Source: Acidobacteriota bacterium
Lineage (GTDB): Bacteria; Acidobacteriota; Blastocatellia; Pyrinomonadales; Pyrinomonadaceae
Assembly: GCA_019242475.1 (NCBI GenBank)
Contig: JAFAVK010000055.1
Coordinates: forward strand, 124,001 to 188,000
Direction: 5' to 3'
Length of the DNA: 64,000 nt
Below the pieces are notes generated by a model that saw only the letters and a list, made by a program, of their open reading frames with translations, was not told where the DNA came from and did not search any database. Of this stretch, positions 49,449 to 60,000 are shown one piece after another. The translations under genes and the position numbers were made by a program. Within the stretch, counting starts at the first letter, position 1. Every line of letters starts with the position of its first letter.

Positions 49449-51986
49449 TTGAAAGCGATGCACAGAAAAATCTCTGCCGCGTTCTCAGTCCTCGCCCTGC
49501 TCGTCATCGTCGCCGCCGCCAACGTCTCGGCCGCCACGCTCGGGCCGTCGCTCAAGGCGAAGCTCAACGGCCTCGCCTCCGACGCGAAGGTCGGCACCGT
49601 CATCGTCAGCTTCAACACGACGAAGGGCCTCCAGCCCGTCAACCTCGACGCGCTGCGCGGCGTCGGCATCTTGAAGGGCATCACGCTCAACCGGCTCGGC
49701 ATGGTCGCCTGCGTCGCCACGGCCGGGCAGGTGCGCGCCCTGGCCTCGAATCCTTCGGTGCGCTCCGTCTGGTTCAACGACCAGCTCCACTACTTCGACA
49801 AGGAGGCGCGGACGCTGACGGGCGTCGAGCGCCTGCGCACCGACCGCGGCTTCACGACGCAGAACGGCGGCCTGCCCGTCTCGGGCAAGGGCGACTTCTC
49901 GGTCGTCATCAACGACTCCGGCATCGACGCCACGCACCCCGACCTCCAGTTGGGCAAGAACGTCGTCCAGAACGTCTTCATCGCCACCGGCACCGACACG
50001 CTCTCCGGCTTCACGACGCTCCAGGCTTTGGAGAACCAGCCGAACACCGACCTCAACGTCGGCCACGGCACGCACTGCGCGGGCATCGTCGGCGGGACGG
50101 GGCAGCAGTCGGGCGGGCTCTACGCGGGCGTCGCGCCGGGCGCGAAGATCATCGGCACGGGCTCGGGCGCGGTGCTCTTCGTCCTGAACGCGCTGGGCGG
50201 CTTCGAGTGGTCTCTGTCGAACCAGGCGCTCTACGGCATCCGCGTCATCTCGAACTCGTACGGCGGCACGGGCGCCTTCGACCCCAACGACCCCGTCACC
50301 ATCGCCTCGAAGGTCGCGCACGACAACAACATCATCGTCGTCTTCGCCGCCGGCAACTCCGGCCCCGGCCGCGACACGCACAACCCTTACGGCAAGGCGC
50401 CGTGGGTCATCTCGGTCGCGGCGGGCACGAAGGAGGGCGGGCTCGCCAGCTTCTCCTCGCGCGGCATCCCGAAGGAGGAGCGGCTCGCCGACAACGACCC
50501 CCTCAACGACTACGACGCGCCGACCATCACCGCGCCCGGCACGGGCCGCGAGTTCGCGTCGAACGCCTCGAAGTTCTCCGCCGCCTACGTCTCGACCCGC
50601 TCGAAGTCGAACGTCTTCGCCAACGGCCTGACGGACGACGCGGAGCTTTCGCCGAGCTACCTGCCCTACTACACGCAGATTTCCGGCACCTCGATGGCGA
50701 CGCCGTACATCGCGGGCGTGGTCGCGCTGATGCTCGACGCCGACCCGACGCTCACGCCCGACGAGATCAAGCAGATTCTGATTGACACCGCGTCGCGCAT
50801 GCCCGGCCGTGAGGAATGGGAGGTCGGCGCCGGCTACGTCAACGCCTACGCCGCCGTGGACAAGGTCTTCAACCCCTCGAAGAGGTACGGCGCGAACAAC
50901 AACTTCTCTTACAACTTCAACGCGAAGTACACGGTCGGCGGCCCCGCGCCCGAGCAGGTGCACATCGACTACAGCCCGGCGGCGCTGCCCGGCGCGGACT
51001 CGACGAACGCGCACAGCTTCAACGTCGAACCCGGCATGAGCGTGCTCGACGTGTTCGCCACCTTCGACACGGCGCTGGAGGACGGCGAGGGCAACACCAT
51101 CGGCCTGCTCGTGTTTGACCCGAACGGCACGTCCTACTCCTCCGGCATCGCGCTGCCCGTCCTCGACGCGCCGAGCCGCGAGGTCGTCGTCAAGAACCCG
51201 GTTGCGGGCCAGTGGCACGTCGAAGTCCGCGGCGTGCGCGGCCTCGCGGCGGCCCCGCAGGTCTCCCTGCCCACCTCGGGCGCGGCGGCTCCCGGCCCCG
51301 TTGACATCAAGATCACGCAGCAGCAGTTCACGCTCGCGCCCATCGGCGACATCCAGGGCCACCCCGCGCAGGCGCAGATCGAGACCGTGCTGAAGAACCG
51401 CCAGATGGACACCTTCGCCGACGGCACGTTCCGCCCCGACGCGCCCGTGACGCGCGACGACTTCGCGCGGCTCCTCTACCTGAACACGCCGCTCCGGCAA
51501 TCGCCCTCGGCGACGCAGAAGTACGGGGACGTGACGCCCGACCTCGCGCCCATCGCCGAGGCGGTGACGGCCAACGGCTCGACGCTGCGCGACTGGGACT
51601 TCGGGCCGGCCGGCATGGTCGCGGCCAGCGGCTCGGCCTTCAACCCGACGGCGAACGTCACGCGCCTTGAGACGGCGGTCGCGCTCGTCCGCGCCCTCGG
51701 CTTCGACGCCGAGGCGAAGGCGAAGGCCGGCTCGGTCGTCACGGCGAACTACAACGGGCAGGCGATTGCGCTCGCCGACAACGCGGAGATTCCCTCGGCG
51801 CTGCGCGGCTACGTGCAGCTCGCCCTGGACAAGGGGCTGCTGCAAGCCTTCTACAGCCTTGAACAGGGGCCGTTCGACTTCCAGCCGACCATGAAGGCCC
51901 GCGTCAAGGCCAACGACGCGACCACGCGCGCCTTCACGGCCTACGCGCTCGACAACTTCCGCCAGCACTTTGTGGCGGGCAACTGA
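49449..51986 (+). CDS. Secreted S8 (subtilisin-like) serine protease 1 with SLH-like C-terminus
   Basis: About 845 residues from a TTG five bases after AAGGAG; the ATG at 49458 and one at 49362 are alternatives. A signal peptide (AAFSVLALLVIVAAANVSAA) and an inhibitor-like propeptide precede the S8 catalytic domain: D156 in INDSGIDATHPD, H206 in VGHGTHCAGIV, S415 in SGTSMATPYIAG. After it come a beta-rich region and, from about residue 640, S-layer-homology-like repeats (MDTFADGTFRPDAPVTRDDF, VTRLETAVALVRALG). The protease should be exported and perhaps held at the cell surface by the SLH-like part. It is first of four adjacent S8 genes on the same strand. Confidence 0.92.
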   Translation: MKAMHRKISAAFSVLALLVIVAAANVSAATLGPSLKAKLNGLASDAKVGTVIVSFNTTKGLQPVNLDALRGVGILKGITLNRLGMVACVATAGQVRALASNPSVRSVWFNDQLHYFDKEARTLTGVERLRTDRGFTTQNGGLPVSGKGDFSVVINDSGIDATHPDLQLGKNVVQNVFIATGTDTLSGFTTLQALENQPNTDLNVGHGTHCAGIVGGTGQQSGGLYAGVAPGAKIIGTGSGAVLFVLNALGGFEWSLSNQALYGIRVISNSYGGTGAFDPNDPVTIASKVAHDNNIIVVFAAGNSGPGRDTHNPYGKAPWVISVAAGTKEGGLASFSSRGIPKEERLADNDPLNDYDAPTITAPGTGREFASNASKFSAAYVSTRSKSNVFANGLTDDAELSPSYLPYYTQISGTSMATPYIAGVVALMLDADPTLTPDEIKQILIDTASRMPGREEWEVGAGYVNAYAAVDKVFNPSKRYGANNNFSYNFNAKYTVGGPAPEQVHIDYSPAALPGADSTNAHSFNVEPGMSVLDVFATFDTALEDGEGNTIGLLVFDPNGTSYSSGIALPVLDAPSREVVVKNPVAGQWHVEVRGVRGLAAAPQVSLPTSGAAAPGPVDIKITQQQFTLAPIGDIQGHPAQAQIETVLKNRQMDTFADGTFRPDAPVTRDDFARLLYLNTPLRQSPSATQKYGDVTPDLAPIAEAVTANGSTLRDWDFGPAGMVAASGSAFNPTANVTRLETAVALVRALGFDAEAKAKAGSVVTANYNGQAIALADNAEIPSALRGYVQLALDKGLLQAFYSLEQGPFDFQPTMKARVKANDATTRAFTAYALDNFRQHFVAGN

Positions 51987-52042
51987 CCTGACGCATCTCG
52001 CCGCGCCGACCGAAGTCGGGACGGGAGGCGCGGCGAGTGGAG

Positions 52043-52091
52043 CGGCCCGGGGGTCGCCCGCTTGGCAGAGACGGGCGACCCCCGGGCCGCA
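52043..52091 (+). terminator. GC-rich hairpin after S8 protease 1
   Basis: GCGGCCCGGGGGTCGCCCG (52043-52061) is perfectly complementary to 52073-52091 with an 11-base loop. It has no T run, so it may attenuate rather than fully terminate, or protect the upstream message. Confidence 0.6.
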
Positions 52092-52136
52092 ACCCGACGA
52101 AGTTCTTCTGACCTGATTTCATAAGAGGAAAAGACC

Positions 52137-54191
52137 ATGACGACGACGTTGAGAGCTTCATTACTGTTGGCGTTAGTGCTCGCCCTCGGCTTCGCGACTC
52201 TGCCCGACCGGACGGGCGCGGGCGGGGCGTCGGCGGCGGCGAACGTCAAGATTGACTCGCAGCTCACGCGCTTCTTCGCCACGCACGCGGCCGGCGCGAC
52301 CGTGCCCGTCATCATCACCTACAGGCAGAAGCCCGGCGCGTCCGAGTTCTCGCGCCTCCAGCTCGCCGGCATCAACAAGGGCTTCGCCACGCGCGAGTTG
52401 CCGATGGTCATCGCCGACATGAGCGCCGTCCAACTCGCGGCCGTCAGCCGCCAGCCAGGCGTCGCCTCGGTCTACGCGAACCACTTGATGAAGACCTTCA
52501 CCAACGTCAGCCGCCCGTTCATCGGCGTCCCGCAGATGCAGGCCGACACGCAGGTCACGAAGAACAACAAGAGCAACCCGGGCCTGCCCATCACGGGCAA
52601 GGGCGTCGGCATCGGCTACATCGACACCGGCATCGACGGGACGCACAAGGATTTGACCTACGGCAAGAAGACCGTCCAGAACGTCATCCAGCCGCTCTCC
52701 GAGACGACCGTGGGCGACGGCGGGCTCGCCGTCGGCGTCGGCGTCTCCATCGCCGACCTCGTCGCGGGCACCGGCTTCCTCCCGCCGGTCTACGTCGAGA
52801 ACCAGCAGATGTCGGACATCGAGTCCGGCCACGGCACCTTCGGCGCGGCCGTCGCCGCCGGCACCGGCGAGCAGTCGGGCGGCTTCTACGGCGGCGTCGC
52901 GAAGGGCGCGCACCTCGTCGGCGTCAACTCCGGCAACGAGCTGGGTCTGCCCGGCGTCGCCATCATCGGCGCCTACGACTACCTGCTCGCCAACCAGTAC
53001 ACCTACAACATCAGGGTCATCAACAATTCGTGGGGCGACACCTTGAGCGCCGACGGGCTCGACCCGAACAACCCCATCAACGTCGCGACGCGCGCCGCGC
53101 ACGACCGCAACATCACGGTCGTCTTCGCCGCCGGCAACTCAGGCGACACGCCGACTTCAATCAACCCTTATTCGACGATGCCCTGGACAATCTCGGTCGC
53201 CGCGGGCGAGAAGCAGGGGCTCGGGAGCCCCGCCTCCTTCAGCTCGCGCGGCGTGGACAACGGCACCGGCTCGGACGTGGCCGGCATGCCCGCCGACCCG
53301 ACGCTCGCGCCCAACCTGCGCCCCGACATCACCGCGGCCGGCGTGGACATCAAGAGCGCGCGGCTGCGCGGCGCGGGCCTGACGAACACTCTGGGGACGG
53401 TGCCGGTCGTCGGGAACGATTTGACGACCATCCCGCCGGCTTATCTTCCGTACTACACGACCTCGCAGGGGACTTCCTTCTCGTGCCCGCACATCACGGG
53501 CGTGGTCGCTTTGATGATCGAGGCGAACCCGCTGCTCACGCCGGACGACGTGGTGACGATCCTGCGCCAGACGGCGAACCCGATGCCCTTCGAGGAGCGC
53601 GTTGTCGGCGCGGGCTACGTGGACGCACACAACGCCGTGCGCGCGGCGATGGGCCTGACCGCCGTCGCGCACCCCTTCAACCTGATACCCGGCGGCGGCG
53701 CGCCCGAGATTCAAGACCCTTCGGACGACGAGTTCGGCACGGCCGCGCAGGACATACGCTCGGTGGATTTCGCCTACGACGCGCAGCATAACCAGATCGT
53801 CTACACGCTGACGCTCGGGGACGCCTCGGCGCGGACGCAGAACAACGCCTGGACGATCAGCTCGGTCTTCAACGGCGTGACGGTCTACGTCGCGGCGCAG
53901 GTCTCGGAGACGGGCGACCTCGCCTACGAGTACGGGCATTACGAGCAGCTGCCGAACGGGACGAACAACCAGGTCGGCGACGGCGCGCCCGACTCGGCGG
54001 AGGTCTCCGGCAACCAGATCGTCTTCCGCGTCGCGGTGGACAAGGTCAACGCCATCGCGGGCGGGAACGTCGTCGGCACGACCTCGACGGGGACTTCCGC
54101 CAACGCGCAGATACTGATCGGCACGTCGGCCACGGGCGGGCTGCTCTTAAGCTCCGACACGGCCACGGGCTCCGACTTCGTCGTGCAATAG
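52137..54191 (+). CDS. Secreted S8 serine protease 2
   Basis: 684 residues with an AGAGGAAA site before the ATG. A signal peptide (ASLLLALVLALGFATLPDRT) and propeptide are followed by an intact catalytic set: D163 in YIDTGIDGTH, H232 in ESGHGTFGAAVAAG, S447 in QGTSFSCPHITG. Compared with its neighbour the SLH-like part is missing and the C-terminal 150 residues are a different beta domain (FNLIPGGGAPEIQDPSDDEF, VVGTTSTGTSANAQILIGTS). It should degrade proteins outside the cell. Confidence 0.92.
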   Translation: MTTTLRASLLLALVLALGFATLPDRTGAGGASAAANVKIDSQLTRFFATHAAGATVPVIITYRQKPGASEFSRLQLAGINKGFATRELPMVIADMSAVQLAAVSRQPGVASVYANHLMKTFTNVSRPFIGVPQMQADTQVTKNNKSNPGLPITGKGVGIGYIDTGIDGTHKDLTYGKKTVQNVIQPLSETTVGDGGLAVGVGVSIADLVAGTGFLPPVYVENQQMSDIESGHGTFGAAVAAGTGEQSGGFYGGVAKGAHLVGVNSGNELGLPGVAIIGAYDYLLANQYTYNIRVINNSWGDTLSADGLDPNNPINVATRAAHDRNITVVFAAGNSGDTPTSINPYSTMPWTISVAAGEKQGLGSPASFSSRGVDNGTGSDVAGMPADPTLAPNLRPDITAAGVDIKSARLRGAGLTNTLGTVPVVGNDLTTIPPAYLPYYTTSQGTSFSCPHITGVVALMIEANPLLTPDDVVTILRQTANPMPFEERVVGAGYVDAHNAVRAAMGLTAVAHPFNLIPGGGAPEIQDPSDDEFGTAAQDIRSVDFAYDAQHNQIVYTLTLGDASARTQNNAWTISSVFNGVTVYVAAQVSETGDLAYEYGHYEQLPNGTNNQVGDGAPDSAEVSGNQIVFRVAVDKVNAIAGGNVVGTTSTGTSANAQILIGTSATGGLLLSSDTATGSDFVVQ

Positions 54192-54438
54192 ACGCGGCTT
54201 GCCGCGGGGCGCCGGCGCGGAGGGCAAGCCGTGCCGTGTCAGCCTCGCGGTTCGGCGCAGTTCGGGTGAGGCCCTTTCGGGGGAACGGGGCCTCGCCCGA
54301 GCCGCCAACGGTAAAGAATTGAAAAGCAGGACGGGAGACTGAGTGACGGGGAGACGGGGAGAAAGAAGCAATCGTAATCATACGTCTCCCCGTCTCCCCC
54401 TTCACCTTGTCTCCCCGTCGCGAAAGGGAGATGTGGGT
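54192..54438. other. Gap between S8 proteases 2 and 3 with several hairpins
   Basis: CGGCTTGCC and GGCAAGCCG (54194-54232) pair, as do TTCGGGTGAGGCCC (54264-54277) and GGGCCTCGCCCGA (54289-54301). Further on, arms of repeated GACGGGGA (54354-54361 onward) pair with TCTCCCCG stretches near 54385-54418. No gene is seen. Confidence 0.5.
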
Positions 54439-56907
54439 ATGAAGCGGCGGAAGTTTCTCAACGTCATCATCGCGGTCGCGCTCGGCGTCCTGTTCACGTT
54501 GAGCGCGCAGGCGGCGCCGAAGCTCGACCCGCAGTTGAAGTCGAAGCTTTTGACCGCGAAGCCGACCGACCTCTTCGGCGTCATCCTGACTTTCAAGGGC
54601 GAGCGCGTCGGCGAGGCGCAGGTGGCGCAGGTGCTCGGGCTCGGCATCCGCGGCGGCTACCGCATGAACCGCCTGCCGGTCGTCGCCGTCAACGCGACGC
54701 CCGCGCAGATTCGGCAGATGGCCGGTTGGGACTCGCTGCGCTCCGTATACCTCAACGCGCCCGTGCAGCTCTACGACCACCAGAGCAACCCGCTCATCGG
54801 CACCGACCGCCTGCGCAACGACATCGACATCACGCGCGCCAACGGCGGCCTCCCCGTCTCCGGGCGCGGCATCACCATCGCCATCAACGACTCGGGCGTG
54901 GACGGGACGCACCAGGACTTGACCTACAACGTCACGAACCCGGCCGCCGGCAAGACCATCCAGAACGTCATCATGAACATGAACGACAAGGACGGCCTTG
55001 TCGTGAGGAGCAACACGCTCGGCAACGTCTTCGAGGGCATCATCCCGCCCTCCTACCTTGAGAACCAGCCGAACTCCGACACGAACGGCGGGCACGGGAC
55101 GCACGTCGCCTCCATCGCGGCCGGCACGGGGCTGGCCTCGGGCGGGCTCTACGCGGGCGTCGCGCCCGGCGCCTCCATCCTCGGCATCGGCTCGGGCGGC
55201 GGCCTCTTCGTGCTCGGCCAGGTCGCGGCCTTCGACTACATTCTGACGAACCAGACGACCTACAACATCCGCGTCGTCAACAACTCGTGGGGGAACTCGG
55301 CCGCCGACTACGACCCCGACCATCCCGTGAACGTCGCGTCGAAGGCGCTGCACGACAACAACATCGTCGTCGTCTTTGCCAACGGCAACGACGGCCCGGC
55401 GCCGAACACGCAAAACCGCTGGACGCCCTGGCCGTGGGTCATCACCGCGGGCGCTTCGACCAAGGACGGCCGCCTCGCCGGCTTCTCCTCGCGCGGCGTC
55501 TTCATGGACGAGAACGTCCACCCGACGATTCTGACGCCGGGCACGGGCGGCGGCGCGGGCAACACGGCCGCCATCATCGCCGCGCGCTCGAAGACCAACA
55601 TCGCCGAGAACGGCCTGACGGACGACACGGAAATCCCTGCCAACTACCTGCCGAACTACACGCAGATTTCCGGCACGTCGATGGCCGCGCCGCACCTCTC
55701 GGGCGTCGTCGCCGACATCCTCGAAGCGAACAAAAATCTCACGCCCGACGAGGTGCGCGACGTGCTCGTGCGCACGGCCACGCCGCTCGCCACCTACGAC
55801 GAGTTCGAGGCGGGCGCGGGATTGGCGAACGTCCACGCGGCCGTTGACCTCGCGCTGAACCCTTCGAAGCCCTACGGCAACTTCGGCTTCACGGGCAAGG
55901 GGCTCGCGCTCGCGCGCCAGGACGCGCCGCTCCAGCAGGGCAGCGTCGCGCCGAACTCCACGAACACTTTCACGATCAACGTCCCGGCCAACGCGCGCTT
56001 CACCTTCGTCGAGCTGGACTGGGGCGCCGCGGCCGGCGAGGACGAGGTCGTCGTCGATAACACGCGCATCGTCCTCAACGACCTGAGCCTGACGGTGAAG
56101 AAGGACGGGCAGACGGTTGCGAGTTCGGACGCCATCAACCTCGGCGGCCTCTTCGGCGCGCGCGAGGGCGTGAAGCTCGAATTCCCCGAGCCCGGCGAAT
56201 ACACCGTCGAAGTCTCCGCGGGCCTCGTCGGCTTCGGCCAAGCCACCGACCAGCCCTACAACGTTTTGACGCGCCACTACCTCTACAACCCTTCGGAGGC
56301 CGCCGACGTTTCCACGCTCGATTCCGCGACGCGGCTGGGCGCGCTGCGACTCGTCTACGACCGCGTGATGGCGGCCGACGGCGGGCTCTTCCGCCCCGAC
56401 GACGTGCTTACCAGAAGTGAGCTTGCGCGCGCGCTGATGTTGGGGGCGCGTGTGCCGCAGTACATCCCGAACAGGCCGAGCTTCACAGACGTGGCGGCGG
56501 GGACGCCCGAGGCGCTCTTCGCCGAGTCGCTCCGCAGGGAGGGCGTGTTGGGCGTGTCGGGGACGACCTTCGGCGGGCCGGCGCAGGTCAACCGGCTTGA
56601 GGAGGCGACCGCGCTGGTGCGCGCGCTCCGGCTCGACAAGGAGGCGAAGGCGCTCGCGGGCACGACCGTGACGACGGGCGGCAAGCCGCTCAGCGACAAC
56701 GCAGACATCCCTTCGGCGCTGCGCGGCTACGTGCAGCTCGCGTTAGACCGCGGCCTGCTGCAAGCCTACCCGGCCGAGATTAGACAGGTCGGCCCGGGTC
56801 AGTTCGTCGCCGTCCCCGGCCCGCGCTTCGAGCCCGCGCGCGCCGTCAAGCGCGTCGAGTTCGTCCCCGCGATGGTCAGGCTCATCGTCACGATGTTCGG
56901 CGAGTAG
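54439..56907 (+). CDS. Secreted S8 serine protease 3 with SLH-like C-terminus
   Basis: 822 residues from the ATG at 54439 (upstream open frame is ignored because the signal peptide VIIAVALGVLFTLSAQAAP starts here). The triad is intact: D151 in INDSGVDGTHQD, H219 in GGHGTHVASIAAG, S414 in SGTSMAAPHLSGV. The C-terminal 220 residues match the SLH-like part of protease 1, including DNADIPSALRGYVQLALDRG compared with DNAEIPSALRGYVQLALDKG there. The two are clear tandem duplicates that have since diverged. Confidence 0.93.
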   Translation: MKRRKFLNVIIAVALGVLFTLSAQAAPKLDPQLKSKLLTAKPTDLFGVILTFKGERVGEAQVAQVLGLGIRGGYRMNRLPVVAVNATPAQIRQMAGWDSLRSVYLNAPVQLYDHQSNPLIGTDRLRNDIDITRANGGLPVSGRGITIAINDSGVDGTHQDLTYNVTNPAAGKTIQNVIMNMNDKDGLVVRSNTLGNVFEGIIPPSYLENQPNSDTNGGHGTHVASIAAGTGLASGGLYAGVAPGASILGIGSGGGLFVLGQVAAFDYILTNQTTYNIRVVNNSWGNSAADYDPDHPVNVASKALHDNNIVVVFANGNDGPAPNTQNRWTPWPWVITAGASTKDGRLAGFSSRGVFMDENVHPTILTPGTGGGAGNTAAIIAARSKTNIAENGLTDDTEIPANYLPNYTQISGTSMAAPHLSGVVADILEANKNLTPDEVRDVLVRTATPLATYDEFEAGAGLANVHAAVDLALNPSKPYGNFGFTGKGLALARQDAPLQQGSVAPNSTNTFTINVPANARFTFVELDWGAAAGEDEVVVDNTRIVLNDLSLTVKKDGQTVASSDAINLGGLFGAREGVKLEFPEPGEYTVEVSAGLVGFGQATDQPYNVLTRHYLYNPSEAADVSTLDSATRLGALRLVYDRVMAADGGLFRPDDVLTRSELARALMLGARVPQYIPNRPSFTDVAAGTPEALFAESLRREGVLGVSGTTFGGPAQVNRLEEATALVRALRLDKEAKALAGTTVTTGGKPLSDNADIPSALRGYVQLALDRGLLQAYPAEIRQVGPGQFVAVPGPRFEPARAVKRVEFVPAMVRLIVTMFGE

Positions 56908-56998
56908 GCGGAAGCCCGACCGTGAGGGAGGGCGTCTCAACTTACGCATCACGCTACGGCGGAAGCTACACGCCCTCCCTCACGGTCGGGCTTCCGCC
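56907..56998. terminator. Perfect 29-pair inverted repeat after S8 protease 3
   Basis: GGCGGAAGCCCGACCGTGAG and the following nine bases (56907-56935) are exactly complementary to 56970-56998. The loop is 34 bases. It begins on the last base of the stop codon and fills the gap to the next gene. Confidence 0.8.
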
Positions 56999-57023
56999 AG
57001 AGTAATGAGGAGAATCAAGACTC

Positions 57024-60000
57024 ATGCCCGCCTTTCAGAGAAGCGCTTTCGTCATCACGCGCGGCCGAATCATTGCCGCACTGCTCGCCCTTGCCTTCGT
57101 GCTGGCCGCCTTCGCCGGCCCTTCCTTCCGCACGGCCTCGGCCGGCGCGGGCAGCCCGGTCACGGTCATCGTTGAGCTGAAGGGCGAGCCCGCGGCTGTC
57201 TACTCGGCGCGCGCGCGCAAGGCAGGCCGCGCCGTCTCGACCGACGAGCTGCAAGCTTACCGCGCGCAGCTCGCGGCGCAGCAGGACAAGTTCCTCGCCG
57301 CGCTCGCGTCGCGCGGCGTCACGGCCGCAGTCGCCTCGCGCGGCGTGAAGAACTACGACGGGAGCCTCGCGGCCGACGTGCCCTTGCGCTACACGCTCGT
57401 CTACGACGGCCTCGCGCTCAAGGTGCCCGGGGCGGCCGTGCCCGCGCTCAAAGCGATGCCGGAGGTGAAGGGCGTGCGCGCCGACACGCTGCTCTACCCG
57501 CAGCTCGACCACAGCGTGAAGTACATCGAGGCGCCGAGGGTCTACGGCGCGGTCGAGGAGCTGACGCAGTTCGACGACCTGCGCGAGGGCTACGAGGGGC
57601 AGGGCATGTACCTCGCGGTCATCGACACGGGGATTGACTGGACGCACCCGATGTTCGGCGGCGACCCGACCCCGCCGCGCCTCGCGGTCGCGCCCGTCTC
57701 CGCCTCCGTCCCGACGAACAAGAAGGTCGTCTACTACCTGCCGCTCGCCGACGTGGCCGCCGAGGACGGCTTCGGCCACGGGACGCACGTCGCCTCGACG
57801 GCCGCCGGTTATCTCGCGCAGCACCCCGGCCCGGACGGTCTGCCGAACACGGCCGACGACATCAGGCTGCACGGCGTCGCGCCGCAGGCGAAGCTGATGT
57901 CTTACAAGGTGTGCAGCGACGTGAAGTCCACGGTCAGCCAGGTGCAGCCCATCGGCGGCTGCGAGACTTCGAACACGATCATGGCGCTCGAAGACGCGAT
58001 GTCGCCCTTTACCCTGACGGGCCAGCCGAAGCCGGTCGCGCACGTCATCAACTTGAGCCTCGGGGGCGCGGGCGGGCCGGACGACCCGACCGCGGTCGCG
58101 TGCAGCAACGCGGCGCTCGCGGGCGCGTCGGTCGTCGCCGCCTCGGGTAACGAAGGCCCCGGCGACGGGACGACGGGCAGCCCCGCCGCCGGCCGCCACG
58201 TCATCTCGGTCGGCGCGACCTCCCACCCCGGCAACGCCGCGTCGGCGTTCAAGGTGGACGTTGACGGCGGGCTGCAAGACATCCACGCCGAGCAACTCCA
58301 CGGGAGCGCGGCCGTCCCCGCGGGGCTCCGGAACAACTACGTCTACTGCGGCGTGGGCGACACGCCCGACCAGTTCCCGTCTTCAGTCGCGGGCAAGATT
58401 GCGCTCATCGCACGCGGCTCGACCGTTGACGGCGGCGCCGCGGGCACGGGCCTCTTCGCCAACAAGGCGTTGCAGGCCGCGGCCGCGGGCGCCATCGGCG
58501 CCATCATCTTCAACAACGCGGACGGCGAAATCGAAGGCGTTACGGCCTATCACACGACCATCCCCGTGCTCGGCATCTCGAAGGCGAACGGCGAATACTT
58601 GAAGTCTCTCATCGGCACGGACGCGGCGGGCGCGGTCTCGCCGCAGCAGGTGAAGGTGCTCGCGACGCCGGGCGCGTTCAGCCCGGACATGGCGGGCTTC
58701 AGCTCGCGCGGCCCCGTGCGCGGCTTCGGGCAGGTGAAGCCGGACGTGTCGGCGCCGGGCGTCGCCGTGCTCGCGGCCGTGCCGCCGGGCAGCCTGCTCG
58801 GCGCCCTCGGCGCGCTGGAAGGGACGCCGAACTACGCGCACGTGGACGGCACCTCGATGGCCTCGCCGCACACGGCGGGCGCGGCCGTGCTCGTCCGCCA
58901 GGCGCACCTCGACTGGACGCCCGACATGGTGCGCACGGCCCTCATCAACACTGCGACCAACCTGCGCTCGGCGGACGGGACGCCGAAGCCAGACGGCCCC
59001 ACCGCCGCCGACTCGATCATCGCCGAGGGCGGCGGGCTGATTAACGTCTACGAGGCCGTCAACGCCAAGGCTTTGATGGGCGTGAAGGGCGACGGCATCG
59101 AGGAGCCCGGCATCCTCGGCAGCCACTCGTTCGGCGAGGTGCCCGTCGTCAACAGCCGCGTGGCGCACACGGCGACCGTCAACGTCACCATCCGCGACGT
59201 GTCGGGGGAGGGCGGGACTTACTTCCTCGGCGTCCTCAACAACCGCGACCTGCAACTCGCGGGCATCGGCGTCTCGCTCTCGCGGCCGAGCGTGACGGTG
59301 CCGGGGCACGGCGAGGCGACCTTCCAGGTGGACGCCACGCTCGACGGCGACATTTTGCGCGACGTGATGGCGGCCAAGACCAACGGCTCGCAGGTACTCT
59401 TCGAGCGCTTGCAGCTCCAGTGGTTCGTCACCGCGACCCGCTCGGACGGCGACCAGTCTCTGCGCATGCCCTTCTACTTCCGCCCGGGCACTTCGCTCCC
59501 CGCCAACCCGACCGTGGACACTTTGACGCAGACCGGCACGGTGCCCGTGGGCGACTACGGCAGCCAGCTCGCCGGCGGCGTGACCTACGTTGACGTGCCC
59601 TTCGAAGTTGACGCCTCGACCTACCAGATCGAAGCGACGACCGAGTGGTTCCTGCTGCCGACGAACGACAACCCGGACGTTGACTACGAGCTGCTCGATC
59701 CGGACGGCAACGTCATCGCCAGCTCGGGCGCGGCCGGCGGGCCGGAGTACGTGAACGTCCGCGTTAACCGCGCCGGCACCTACACGCACCGCGTCGTCGG
59801 CTTCACCAACGCCGCGACGCAGTTCACCATCACGACGAAGCTGACGAAGGGCGCGGCGCCGCCTTCGCTTCAGACCATAAGCGGCGAGTTCACGGACGCA
59901 CAGAATCGACAGGTGGACTTCGACGGCGCCTTCACGCTCGCGTGGCAGCCCGCGGGGGGCGAGCGCAGCTTCGAGGTCGAACGCTCGGCCGACGGCGGCC

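Noticed and set aside
49485..51968. An 827-codon minus-strand frame opposite S8 protease 1, and similar ones at 52173-53102, 54046-56277, 58383-60101 and 61640-63340
   Set aside because: Antisense shadows of high-GC genes; the + strand frames carry intact S8 triads or Asp boxes.
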